Positions 35,684 to 47,346 of a stretch of 64,000 bases of DNA are shown in pieces. Made by a program: the position numbers and the translations under genes. This DNA comes from Nigrospora sphaerica. Its lineage: Eukaryota > Ascomycota > Sordariomycetes > Amphisphaeriales > Apiosporaceae. The DNA lies in the NCBI GenBank assembly GCA_018287875.1, contig JAGVVL010000002.1, positions 6,572,001 to 6,636,000 on the forward strand, written 5' to 3'. The notes under the pieces are model-generated. The model was not told where the DNA came from and ran no database searches. It saw nothing but the letters and a program-made list of their open reading frames with translations. Position 1 is the stretch's first letter. The number at the start of each line of letters is the position of its first letter.

Positions 35684-38351
35684 ATGAAGCCCATGGTGGC
35701 GAGCGGGTATGAGAGCAGGAAGCAGCAGGCCAAGATGCGCCCGCCGATGCGCTCGAGCATTGCCTGCCTGCGCTGTCGGAAATCCAAGATAAAGTGCGAA
35801 AACAACGGTGGTAGCAGTCCCTGCGACAGCTGCATCAAAACTGGCAAGGAGTGCATCTTTAAGCTTCCCGAGGCCAACCCGGCTCCGGCCAAGAGAAGCG
35901 ACCCGCCCGTGGGCGTGAAGCAGGAACGGGACGGCGGCTCCGATCGCAAGAAGCTCAAGAGAATCGATGACATCTCCAAGATGGACAATCAAAAGGCGAC
36001 CATGTACGCGGACGAGGTCTTGGCGGCCCCCTTCTTGACCGAGGACCTTTGGGAACAAGTCTTGGATCTCTACAAGCTCCATTTTGCCCCCGAGCTGCCT
36101 TTTCTGCACCTGCCCACCATGAAGGACAAAATCGCCCACAAGTTTAAAAGCGCGCAGCAGGATTGCTCGCCTGACTTCAACTTGGTGCTGTTGGGTGTTC
36201 TGACGCTGACGGCTCGTTTTCACCCGGACCTGGTTAAATACCTTGCCCATGTATGCAGCGCACAGGGCGGCAACGCGAGATCCCGCCCCATCCAGACGCA
36301 GAGCGACCCTGCGGCCGCCTCGGAGTACTACGCCGACACCTTGACCATGGCCCTGGGCCCGCTGAGGACGACGATGAGGATCGCTTCTGTCGAACGAGTA
36401 CAAGCCCTGTTGATGCTGGGATTGTACGAATGGGGCCAGACGCGGCCGCAAAGCGGCGGGCTGGGCGCATGGATGTACGTGGGTATTGCCATTCGGATGG
36501 CGCAGTTCCTCAAGCTTGGCTTCGGAGACAAGTCGAGCCCGACAACCGAAACAGAGCGCCACTCCGTCGAGCCGCAGCCGAGAAATTCTGCGTCGCAGTC
36601 GCAGTTGATACAGGAAAAGGAGGTGCAGCGGCGTACCATGTTCAGTTGCTTCATCTTGGACCGCATGCTTGCCTGTGGGAAAGAGCGACTGTCCATTATG
36701 AGGACAGAAGACCTGCAGATACAACTACCTTGTCCCGAAGACAAGTTCGATCTGTCTGTCGAGGTGTACACGGGCTTCTTGTATCCGCGCAGTGCCAGGG
36801 GACGCTCTGTCACGGATGATAGTGTCCTGAGCCAGTTCATTCGGCTCGTTGACCTTTGGGGTGAGGTCTCCAAGTTCAGCACTGCTGGAGGTCGGTTAAC
36901 CGAAGAGTTTCCACCATGGGATGAAAGGACGACGTTTCGAGCCTTGCGTGAGGAGGTCGAGGCCTTTGACGCTGAGCTTCCCCCTACCTTCACCTTCTCA
37001 CGGTCCAACTACTACAAGCATGAGAACCATCAGGCATCCAGCGTTTATGTTCTGCTCCACATGCTCCGCAACGTGTGCCTTATCATGTTGCACCGAGAGT
37101 ACGTTGTCCCTCCCCCGTCGTCATCTGCTCCGTGGCTATCGCATAGTCTTTGTCGCTCCCACTCGTCTGCCTAGTCATGGCGCCCCCCCCACCACCCCCC
37201 TTCCTTCCCGGTGGTATTTACAGCTGACCCGAATCAGGTACATCCCCTTTGTGCCCATCCGCTGCAGCAGGCCGGTTGGGCCCTTGGACAAGCCGACCTT
37301 TCCCAAAGATGAGGCACGAGAACCATTCTGGCTCAAAAGTGCGGAGCATGTTTTCAAGGCAGCCAGAGAGATTATAGATCTGATGGAGATATGCCAGAAG
37401 AAGGACAAGCTGCCGCAATCAACCATCGTTCTATTCGCCATCTGGACGGCGTCGTTTGTCGCACTGTACGCTAAGCATTTTCCGCACATGGATACTGAGC
37501 GCCACATACTTGACCACAAGTGGAACGAAGAGGAAGAGCACCGGGGCACATTCCATCACGGCCCCACGGGCTTTACCTACCAGACACTGACCAAGATGTC
37601 GGTCTGGCTGAATATGGCATCGACGTATGCGGGGGTTCTTCAGCAAATGGATCGCTATTTCGATAAAATCAAGAACGACTTCAAGCGACATTCGGGTCCG
37701 GATCAGGGGTCTGGCGAAAGACCACAGGATCTGCCCCTGCGGCAGGGCGGGGAAGGCGGTGCTTTGGAGGAGTACCGGACACTTCCGCTCCTAAAGGAGT
37801 TCGGCACCCTTCACCCCAATGACCCCAATCCTTCGCGCATCCAAGGCTTCAACGACGGCGGGAGTAGCCAATCGCCCGGGCTGGGCGAAGACCGAAATGG
37901 CTCGGCGACAGAGCGGCCGGCGCCCCGATCTGCCCCTATAGCCTCATTCACGGCGATCAACCACACGCCGCCATCCTTGGAGTCGGGAGCCGCCGGTGAG
38001 ATGAAAGCGGAAGGCGGAGCCAGTCAAGTTCACGATGGCCAGGGTAGCCAGTGGAATCAACCCTCGGCCACGGCACCTCGGGCTTTGTCCCCGCCCCCGT
38101 CATCGTTGCAGGCGGGCACATTGCTGGGCCCGGCGGCAACGGGTGCCCTGGCCGTTGGCCACGACGAGCCGCAGTACGAGATCGACCATGAGGAAAGCAA
38201 ACGGTTCAACGTGACCAATGACCTCGGCATTTTGACGCAAAACGACGCCTGGACCGACGACTTTTTCTCCATGGGATCAACAGGCGCTACTCCAATGGCA
38301 CCGGATGCCCATACTTACCCATTTATAGAGCAACACGGAACATTTGGCTGA
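35684..38351 (+). CDS. Zn(2)-Cys(6) fungal transcription factor
   Basis: Two exons from the first ATG, 35684-37098 and 37238-38351, giving at least 842 residues; the protein probably starts further upstream (see the adjoining entry). The intron (139 nt) uses GTACGT, a GCTGAC branch site and a CAG acceptor, joining HRE to YIPFVPIRC. The binuclear zinc cluster has six cysteines, counted from this ATG at C28, C31, C38, C47, C50 and C57, followed by a basic linker (KRSDPP, DRKKLKRI). The fungal-specific transcription factor domain follows (FLTEDLWEQVLDLYKLHFAPELPF; LLGVLTLTARFHPDLV; GLYEWGQTR; GAWMYVGIAIRMAQFLKLG; RRTMFSCFILDRMLACGKERL). The C-terminal about 200 residues are disordered and acidic, ending with DLGILTQNDAWTDDFFSMG, a likely activation region. 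The target pathway is not evident from neighbours; it stands alone between two gene-poor stretches. Confidence 0.88.
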
Positions 38352-41011
38352 TTTTGGGGGTTTCCGCGCCGGGTCGCATTTGCTTGGGGGATCGGGGGCT
38401 TTGGCTGGCGCCGGAGGCGTTACATAAAAGCAAGGATACAGGGTGTTTGTTGGAGTCAGCGACCTTGGCCTCGTTTCCTTGTCTTCTCCTTCTCTGAACA
38501 TTCTTGCGAGGATGTCGGCCTGCGCAGGGCCGAGGATTAATCTCTTGTTTCCGGGGCCGTTTCGCAAGGCTCCGTGCTCGGGTGGCATTCGGTCCATCCG
38601 CCGTTGTCGACAACACGGAATGCCGGGGCGGCTGGGCCCGGCATGCGATACCTGTATTTGATTGACCATCGTTGCCCCTGGCGAAACCATGTTCAGAACC
38701 ATACGTAAGACGATATAGCGTGACATCGGTTAGGCCAAGAAGCGGCATGGCGGCGCCGGGTTTGTAAGGCCTTGCTTGGCGTGCGGAGGATCTTGTCGAT
38801 ACGGTCATGTGATTTTGGACTAGCTGCCGCCGCCACGAAGGCGAGTGCAGAAGTATGTAAGTAGGTGCCTGCCGTCATCGGTCAGGGTGTAGTTCGCACC
38901 GCGTCGCGGCGCCTAGCTAGACGGCGTCGTGATGCGACGACTTGCAAATTTGCCGAGTGGCTTCAAGAGCCGGACGCTGGGAGGGCGCAGATGACGGGGC
39001 ACTCCTGGGACACCCGGAGGCATTCCTCTTTCGTGCCGGCACGAGAGGTTCGCATAGACAGAGGAGTGTTCGCATATCCAAAGGTACCCACCCTGTCGCC
39101 AGCCCATCCCTCAGGCTGAGGTTGACGACGGCATGGAGGCAAGACGGTGAGGGGTAAGCGTATGACAGGAGGGGGCAGTGTGGGTGGAGGCCAGATATTC
39201 AACCAACCACGTCGCAATGACGCGTAGTTGTTTTGTAATGTGGTCGGGATTTGTGAGGTTGACAGGCTGTGCATCGATTCTAGGGTGCAATTGTTAGACG
39301 TTTGGGAAATAGAGCTCGGGTAGCGGCGCTGGGGTGGAAGAACGATTTCCATATACGTGGGCAAGGTCCTAACTATGGAAGGCATATTCAAGAAGGTCCC
39401 TCTATACTCGTTAAGTTCTATACTCGATAAGTATACAAAAGCCCGGGGCAGGTTTTGGGCTGTGCTGAGAAAGAAAAGAAAAGCACGTACGAATGAGAGA
39501 CTCGTTCGCCTACTCATCGGGAAAGTGGGCGTCGACTAGGTAGGTACTGAGGCAAGTACTTACGCGAAGGTAAACACTTACTTTCTTTGGCGGGTACCTC
39601 GGCATCTATTGAAACGTTCACGGGCCGGCCGGCCGGCCGTGTTCATGCTGTGTACATCGAGTGGGTGTCAATTGCCTCTCCGCTCGGAAACGTGGCCTAG
39701 GTTTCTGGAATCCGGGTACAGCTTGGCGATCCCTGTCGATGTCGATGGTGATGCATTTGCCGACTGGTACACCCACATGTCCCCCCTCCCGTGCACAGGC
39801 AACAGGCCGACATGCACAGCTAAAATGGCCTTGTATCACCTCTTTACCCCGGATGAAGGCAGCATTTCGGTAACCTATAGCCACACCGAAGACTCGGTCA
39901 GGAAGCAAGTACTTATGAGTCCATATATTGTAGTAAGGACTCGGATGTACACTGGATGCCGGACGCAGAAGTCCAACATAGACCTCCATCCTTCACGCAT
40001 GAGTGGCATTCATCCAACATGGGAGGGCCTGGCGGCAATCCCCACGTATTTCGCTTGCCAGGCGGATCTACTTGGTCAAGAGGTATGTAGGTACTTTGGG
40101 AATGATGGGGAATCGGACGAGGTACACCTCACGAGAGCCCGGCGCGCATTAGGATCCATCAAAAGGCCGAAATACTGCGATGCGGGGCATGGGGTCGAAT
40201 GCGTTCCCTAGCCGCCCACTGGTCAAGGACGTCCATCACCTGCGCTCGCCGGGATGGCGATGGGGGGGGGGGTTTTAAACCCGCATATCATCGAATACGG
40301 CACCGACAGTAGCGCCGGATGCGCGGAAGTGCGGGTGTGAGAGGTGGCCCACCGGCCAGCAGTAGGCACAACAACATTGCGAGCGGCCAGCAGCATCCAG
40401 GATCCATTCGAAGTTTTGGATCCGGCGCTCTCGTGGGCTGGAGTACAAAACGGGTAAAAATGAGAGGTAAGCGAGGCACGGAGGGGGAGGTAAGTTGGTT
40501 ACCGGCGGGAGGGGTTTAGTTACAGAGGGAAATGGAGTCAATCAGTCTGTGGGTACTGCCGGTTACGATACCAAGAGGTAGGTACATACTAAGTGATCCA
40601 TGGAGAGCAGATGGACAGACTGTGGTTCGAGAGAAATCGTCAAGTATGGATGGTTGACATCATGACCTCACTAAAGTTCCCTCAAACGGGTGGCCTGCTC
40701 GCTACCGGGTGAGTATGTGCTGGAGAAGCCGGTACCTACGTCAAGTAAACCCTACCTACATAGCAACATATTACCTAAGGCGCGAGAAACCCCGGCGCGG
40801 TGACCCGTCTTGTCCAATTCCTCCCCCTTCCCCTCCGGCATCAAGCATCGGCCGATTCCTCTGACTTCCTGTATAAAAAGTACGACGAAAGCCCCCGGTC
40901 CCCCCGCGCGTCCGGTTTTTTTCAGTGCGGTTCAACACCAGTCACGCGCGTCCCAGCCCATCTGGAAACATCCTTCCGGTAGCCCTCCCTAGCCATTCAT
41001 CCGTCTCAGTC
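38352..41011. other. intergenic, upstream of EGT1
   Basis: No supported gene in 2.7 kb. A 200-codon frame at 39609-40211 begins without a good ATG and has no family motif. The stretch contains a (GGCC)4 palindrome near 39624-39640 and several TAGGTA motifs (39538-39548, 40576, 40732, 40755). A TATAAAA at 40872-40878, 134 bases before the EGT1 start, may be its TATA box. Confidence 0.45.
40872..40878 (+). promoter_or_regulatory. possible TATA box of EGT1
   Basis: TATAAAA lies 134 bases upstream of the EGT1 ATG, within a pyrimidine-rich promoter-like region. Spacing to a transcription start is plausible, but no start site is mapped. Confidence 0.4.
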
Positions 41012-44000
41012 ATGCCTTCTGCTGCCGTCGCCGAGCCGGCTGGCCCGGTCCCGCAAGCCGACATGGGCGCCGTCAAGGCCGGGGCGCCCGGCCGGCAGAA
41101 CGTCGACATCCTCGACATCCGCCGGGCGGCTGTGGAGATGAACCTCAAGGAGGAAATCCCCCGCATGTTGCGCCCGGACGAGGGCCCGCGGAAGCTGCCC
41201 ACGTTGCTGCTTTACAGTGAGAAAGGGCTGCAGCTGTTCGAACAGGTGAACCGGCCCTGATCCGTCCGGCTTTGCCCCGGTTCGCGGGCACGCGCGCTGA
41301 CCCGTCCTCAGATCACCTACTTGGAGGAGTACTACTTGACCAACTACGAGATCCAGGTGCTCCGCCGCTCCGCCGCCGCCATCGCCCGGGCCATCCCGGC
41401 CGGGGCCCTTCTCGTGGAACTCGGCAGCGGGTAGGCGGCCATCCATACGTTCATCCCATCCTCGCCATCACCCCTCTCCTCCTGCTCCCTCCCAACCCTG
41501 CGCGCTCGGCCGGCTGACGTGGTGTTAGGAACCTGAGAAAGGTCCGGCTACTGCTGGAAGCCCTCGAGGCGGCCGGCAAGGAGGTCGACTACTATGCCCT
41601 GGACCTGAGCAAGGAGGAGCTCGACCGCACCCTGCGCCAGGTTCCGACCTACCGCCACGTCCGCACCCACGGCCTGCTCGGCACCTACGACGACGGGTGC
41701 GAGTGGCTTAAGACGCCCGAAGTGGCGGCCAAGAGCAAGTGCATCATGAGTCTAGGCTCCAGCATCGGTAAGCACGGCGGCGGCTCCCCGGGTGGGGGTG
41801 AAATGTGCTAAGGTGCCCCCCGCGAACAGGCAACTTCCAGCGCGATGAGGCGGCCGATTTCCTGCGAGGCTTCGCCGACGTCCTGCAGCCCAACGACACC
41901 ATGATCGTCGGCCTGGACTCGTGCACCAATCCGTCCAAAGTTTAGTACGTCACCCCACGTTGTTGGCGCCGGTTCTGGCCCATAGCTAACCCGAGGCTCA
42001 GTCACGCCTACAACGGTTAGTGCTGCCAACCTATCTTGCGGGCTCAACTAAGCTCGCCCCCTTTTAGATCGCGAGGGAGTTACACATCAGTGAGTGTGCC
42101 GCACCCCCTTCCCGGCCCGACGTAACAGGCTGACAGGACCGAGGTTCATCCTGAACGGGCTCCGGCACGCCAATGAGATCCTCGGGCACGAGGCCTTCCG
42201 GCTCGAGGACTGGGAAGTCGTAGGCGAGTATGTGTACGACAGCGAAGGGGGCCGCCACCAGGCCTTTTATGTGCCCGTCCGTGACACGACGGTGCTGGGC
42301 GAGAAGATTCGAGCCCACGAGCGCGTGCAGGTGGAGCAGAGTCTCAAGTACTCGGAAGACGGGATGAAGAAGCTGTGGAACGCGGCCGGCGTGGTCGAGT
42401 CGAGCCGCTGGATGGTTGACGGAGATGAATATGGTACGTGAGCCGCCTCGTGCCATTGCCCGCCCCCCTCTCGTTTACCCCCCCCCTCCCCGCGGGACGA
42501 ATCCGCGCCGTTCGGCTCAGCCGTCCATTAGGCCATGCCCGTCACCCAGAGGACCATCGTCACCAGCTTCCCCTCGGCAGTGCTGCCATCGGCCAATACC
42601 GGCTCGTTTTGCCCCGGTGCTCGGCTAATTCCCAACCCAAATAGGTTTACATTTGCTAACCAAGCCCCCGATTGCCGCTGTGGCCTTCTCCCTCAAGCCC
42701 ACCGAATATGCCCCCGCGCCGCTTCCGGCGCTGGAGGAATGGGAGGGCCTCTGGGCCGTCTGGGATGCCGTCACACAGCGCATGCTGCCCCGGGAAGAGC
42801 TCCTGGACCAGCCCATCAAGCTGCGCAACGCCTGTATCTTTTACCTGGGCCACATTCCCGCCTTTCTGGACATCCAGCTGGGCAAAGCCACGCACGTAGG
42901 CCCCACCGATCCCGCGTACTATCACGCCATCTTCGAGAGGGGCATCGATCCCGATGTCGACAACCCGGCGCAGTGTCACGCCCACTCGAAGATCCCAGAC
43001 GAGTGGCCACCGGTCGAAGACATCTTGGCCTATCAGGACAGGGTGCGCGCCCGCTTGGCTGGCATGTACGCGAGTGGTCAGGGGGCCATGGCCCGCCATG
43101 TGGCCCGAGCCGTATGGGTGGCCTTTGAGCACGAGGCCATGCATCTGGAAACGTTGCTCTACATGATGCTGCAGAGCGACAAGGCCTTGCCTCCACCCGT
43201 CGGACCTAGGCCCCACTTCAAGGCCCTGGCGGAGAGGGCACGAGCCGAGAGAACGGCCAACGAGTGGTTCGACGTCCCCCGGCAGACCATCATGATTGGT
43301 GTGGAGGACCCGGAGAGCGCGTCCGATTCGTCGGGGTACTTTGGCTGGTGAGAGTGGCAACGACGGACCAAAACCCGGATAGAATGCTCACCGCACACCA
43401 GGGACAACGAGAAACCCCCCCGCCGAGTCGAAGTCGGGGCTTTCCAAGCCCAAGGGCGTCCCATTACCAACGAAGAGGTGCGTCGACATTGTCACCTTCC
43501 ACTGGTTTCTGTAGAACTGACTCTCCCCGCCAGTACGCGCGCTATATGTACGATAACAAGGTGGCCAAGCTTCCGGCCTCATGGGCCGAACAAAGTGACG
43601 GCGCCAACGGAGATGCACACGGCTCCGGCGGGACCAACGGCGCCGAAGCCGTCCCCGCCTCTTTCCTGCGGGACAAGTCGGTGCGGACCTTGTACGGCCT
43701 TGTGCCCCTCAAGTATGCGCTCGATTGGCCCGTCTTCGCCTCGTACGATGAGCTGGCAGGCTGTGCCGCTTGGATGGGAGGGCGCATCCCGACTTTTGAA
43801 GAGGCTCGCAGCATTTATAGCTATGTCGACCACATGAGACAGGACCAGGCCGAGCGTACCCTCGGGCGAACGGTTCCGGCCGTCAACGGGTGAGTCGCGA
43901 TGCGGATTGTGCCTACCAAGGCCACGCTGACAGGTCCTTCAGTCATCTCGTCAATGACGGCGTTGAGGAAACGCCGCCTCCGCCAGCCCTGGGCCCGGTC

Positions 44001-44540
44001 GGCGGAGAGCCCTACGATGCACACGGGCTTTTCGTCGACTTGGCCAACGCTAATGTCGGGTTCCAGCAGTGGCACCCGACCGCCGTGACGGCTCACGGCA
44101 ACCGCCTCGCCGGCCAGGGCGAGGCAGGCGGCGTTTGGGAGTGGACAAGTTCCCCCCTGGCGAAACACGAGGGGTTCGAGCCCATGTCGCTATATCCCGC
44201 CTACACCGGTATGTACAATCCCCCCTTTCCCTCTTCCCCTCTTGAACTGCACCCCCAGCGACCCTATGTACTAAGATGCGTCGGTACAGCCGACTTCTTT
44301 GACGGCAAGCACAACATTGTCCTGGGCGGCTCGTGGGCCACGCACCCCCGCATTGCTGGCCGCAAATCCTTGTAAGCTACAGAAGCCCCCTTCCCCCGGG
44401 CCCCCTATTACGGCCCATGCTCCCCGGGGGGACATACGACGACGCAACGTGGGCGCCTGCTGACCTCGGACAGCGTCAACTGGTATCAACGAAATTACCC
44501 CTATGCTTGGACGGGCGCAAGGCTGGTGCGCGACGTGTAA
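41012..44540 (+). CDS. EGT1: ergothioneine synthase Egt1
   Basis: Thirteen exons: 41012-41245, 41312-41430, 41529-41767, 41830-41944, 42002-42015, 42068-42089, 42144-42433, 42645-43347, 43402-43477, 43534-43889, 43943-44208, 44290-44371 and 44474-44540. Every junction keeps the frame, giving 860 residues. The N-terminal half is an EgtD-like histidine N-methyltransferase: VDILDIRRAAVEMNLKEEIPRML, ITYLEEYYLTNYEI, the SAM motif ELGSG (residues 114-118), YALDLSKEEL and MSLGSSIGNF. The C-terminal half is an EgtB-like iron enzyme: a DinB-type helical part with the metal motif H507-x3-H511-x-E513 (FEHEAMHLE), then a formylglycine-enzyme-like domain (DNEKPPRRVEV, GRIPTFEEARSIY, GGVWEWTSS, LGGSWATHPRIAGRKS, NWYQRNYPYAW). 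Fungal Egt1 trimethylates histidine to hercynine and joins it to cysteine as the sulfoxide, the first two steps to the antioxidant ergothioneine. Convergent with GCN3; no partner lyase gene is nearby. Confidence 0.96.
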
Positions 44541-45221
44541 GGCGCGACGGCCGACGAAGGTGCGGGTGACGAGCCAGCCAGTCTTCAACCCTGGCGCCCA
44601 AGAACTGTCCCCGCTGGGCCAAGCAGCCCAACTCTGCTCGGCCTCGTCCCTTGCGTAACGGGAGTTCCACGCGGCTCGTCAGGATCCCTCGCCACATGGT
44701 GCTTTCGCCGCCAAGTGGCCGTCAATTGTTCATCGCGGGCACATGATTTCCTCTCCAATACACAATACGAAAATTCGGTGTTTGCAATCTGCACGGTGCC
44801 TGGGCCAGATTGGGCATTAGACTGCTAACATCCCTCTTCACAGGGTTAAGCCCCTAACAGAGACTTGATCCTGTATCTAAGAAGGTGGTGGATCGTGGCG
44901 AAGGCACACACACAGTCCTTCCCAATATCACCTTTCAACAGGCCCGTCTTCAACTCCTCATTCAGTAGCGATACCCAAAGGGGGTCCAGAGGACTCTTAG
45001 AGCTGTCCTAATTAGCAACTCGAGGCCCTCCCCCCTCAACAAAACCTCGTTGCGTATAATACTGGTGCGCGAAACACGTTCATGCCGAAAGTCGGGTTCT
45101 TCCCCTTTGTGGACCAAAGCAGCGCACGTCTTTCGGTGTAGCCCCCTTTCCCCGATAACGCCTTGCAAAATGCTGCTGGGCTCGAAGCCCGCCTGAAGAC
45201 ACAAGGACACCAAAGAAGTAA
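44541..45221. other. intergenic between convergent EGT1 and GCN3
   Basis: About 680 bases of presumed 3' regions. No gene or clear repeat seen. Confidence 0.5.
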
Positions 45222-46610
45222 TTACATAAGAGTTGCGATGATCTCGGATGCGACCTCGAAGGGCGTCATTACCCGGTGGTCGGCGAAGAACTGGTCAATG
45301 TATTCGGGCGGCTGCGCAAGGGTCAGTAGATACTCGTACGCATAACACGCCACAAGTTGCAGCAGCATCGGCGAGGAACGAGTACATACGGTATAGTCAG
45401 TAGGGTAAGACATGGGTTCCTTGGGCATTCGATCCGGGTGTGTCGAGTTGGATCGGAAACCGATGACGGCCTGGTCAAACGTAAAATCAAATTGGTCGGA
45501 GGGGTAAGTCCTGCCAAACTTGTGCTGCTCGGCGACCACGTAGAAATTCTTTTTCCACTGCTTTGCCACAATGGCAACCTGGTACGTGCCCAAGCTGGAG
45601 ATGATGCCGCCGTCCGCCGTGACCTGAGCATATGAGTCAGTGACAATACGTTTCGGAATGGGCCAGGACAAGATGTGTAGGGTGACCGCCGGAAACATGG
45701 GCATCATTGCGCCCATGGCGAGCGGGAAAGGGGTTGGGCGTGTGCAAAGCGGGAGGGTAGTCAAGACAAAATATAAAATAACCACGGGCACTACTCACGG
45801 CTTCGGCGCCCACGATGACTTTGTCCACCTTGGCCATGGCGTAGGCGATAGAGGTGAACGGAACTGTAGCCACTCGCAAGCCCTTTTCCCGCAGAGCTGC
45901 GACCACCTTATTGCTCTCCGTCTCCAGGGCGGGGTCGATGGCGTAGATGACCTTGAAGTTGCGCGGCTGGTCGACGTACTCGCCGTAGTCGTGCTTCTCG
46001 GCGGCGCGGGCCAGCAGCGTGCCGACGACGCGCGAGCCGCCCATGGTCAGGACGGTCTCGCCGTCGTGTAGGTAGCGGCGGGCGTTGACAGCGATGCGCT
46101 CGCGGGCCTTCTTGGCGCGCTCGGCGAAGAGGCGGCCGTTGCGGAGCAGGTGCTGGCGGACCACCTCGAAGCTCTCGTGGGGGTTCTCGACGGTCCTGGC
46201 GCCGGCGCCGGCGCCTCCGGCCGTCGCTGCAGGCTGCTTAAGCGAGTTCATCAGGTACTGGCTGAAGAGGTGGGTGCCGTGGCTGAGGGCCACCGGATTG
46301 GGCACGGCGGCCTCGAGGCGCGCCGACTGCGTCTTGACGAGGTCGATAGTCTCGTAGACAGTCTTGACGGGCGTGTGGCCAAGGAACTCGATCAGCGCCT
46401 CGATGGCCGCCATGGGCATGGTCAAGTCAGGGTCCTCGGCGAGGAGCCGGTGGTACGTCGCGACGATGCTGGAGGGGGAGGGCGGATTCGTTAGTTACGG
46501 ATGCAGCCAGACGGAGACCCAAGGCCGACTTACTCGAAGGCTTCGGCGTCGGGGTTGCTGCGTATCGGCAGCTCGCGCGTGGCGGCTGCGCCGTCCTGTG
46601 TCGTCGCCAT
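45222..46610 (-). CDS. GCN3: translation initiation factor eIF2B subunit alpha (Gcn3)
   Basis: Four exons on the minus strand: 46610-46534, 46468-45799, 45623-45390 and 45311-45222, giving 356 residues. Exon 1 encodes MATTQDGAAATRELPIRSNP. Exon 2 contains DIVATYHRLLAEDPDLTMPMAAIEAL, the helical N-terminal domain, then TVLTMGGSRVVGTLL and KVIYAIDPALETESNKVV of the Rossmann-like half. Exon 3 continues GGIISSLGTYQVAIVAKQW and FYVVAEQHKFGRTYP. The last intron (45312-45389, 78 nt) is stop-free and a multiple of three; splicing joins DYT to PPEYIDQFF, as in the family, whereas retention would add 26 hydrophobic residues. The alpha subunit is the regulatory part of the guanine-nucleotide exchange factor eIF2B and senses eIF2 phosphorylated by Gcn2; in yeast it is needed for induction of GCN4. 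Divergent from ARG1. Confidence 0.93.
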
Positions 46611-46711
46611 TATCAGTGGAGAGAATGGTGTTTTCCCTCGAGCCTCCGATTGCCCCTCTCTCTTTGTCTCTCTCTCTATCTTTAATGTGTGTAGGAGAAA
46701 TATGACCGAGG

Positions 46712-46718
46712 TGAGTCA
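46712..46718. promoter_or_regulatory. Gcn4/CPC1-type box
   Basis: Perfect TGAGTCA, 102 bases upstream of the GCN3 start codon and 629 bases upstream of ARG1. The match to the bZIP consensus is exact; function is inferred. Confidence 0.5.
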
Positions 46719-47124
46719 ATCAAAGCAAACTGGCGCGGGAGCGGAATGTTTAGCCTTTGCCCCACGTACACTTTTGCATATGCGTGCATAAGTCATTGGA
46801 GGGGCAACCCTGCCCGTGCCTGCCTAAATGGTAGCCTTGTGGGAGCCTTGCGGGCAAGCCTTGCTAGTTCATAACGTAAAAGTCCAAGGTATATTCTTCC
46901 ACACTTTGTGTAAAGTCCCTGCAAGCACGGCTTACCTACACGTATTATGTACGTACACGTAGTTGCGAGAGCGTTGAAGGCACAACCCGTGCGTGGGAGC
47001 ATAATTGAAATATCTTCCGGTCATGGTGGGTGTTCCGTCATCGCATCCCGATCCAATCGATAAGAGCACCACCTACCCCGCGAAAATTTTGGTGGGATGC
47101 TGTTTGTCGACTCACAGCAGCGGT

Positions 47125-47131
47125 TGAGTCA
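47125..47131. promoter_or_regulatory. Gcn4/CPC1-type box
   Basis: Perfect TGAGTCA, 216 bases upstream of the ARG1 start codon, flanked on both sides by the repeated near-match GTCGACTCAC. This spacing is usual for amino-acid-control sites in fungal biosynthetic promoters. Confidence 0.6.
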
Positions 47132-47346
47132 GTTTTAGTTATGGGACCCTGCCGATATCGTCGACTCACCTTATCCAATGGAGCTACTAAGATAATAAGA
47201 CGCAGAGCCAACACCTTATTAGCTAAATACAGGTAGTCCTCGCCTTTCTTCACGTTGACTAGAACAGCCAGTCACTTTCCTCCTCCACCACCCAACAACT
47301 TCCTTGATACCCCCTTTTCTCTCCTTCCTCCAATTCAACCGCTATC

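Larger units (their letters stand above)
46611..47346. promoter_or_regulatory. shared divergent promoter of GCN3 and ARG1
   Basis: These 736 bases separate the start codons of two divergent genes. The region contains two perfect TGAGTCA boxes (46712-46718 and 47125-47131) and two further near-matches, CGACTCA within the repeated 10-mer GTCGACTCAC (47106-47115 and 47160-47169). TGA(C/G)TCA is the binding site of the bZIP regulator Gcn4/CPC1, which activates amino-acid biosynthesis genes. A CT/TC-rich tract next to GCN3 (46655-46680) is probably in its 5' leader. Confidence 0.6.

Noticed and set aside
39609..40211. 200-codon plus-strand frame upstream of EGT1
   Set aside because: It begins at a TTG, codon third positions are not biased, and no domain is recognised. 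It contains TAGGTA-like intergenic motifs near its edges.
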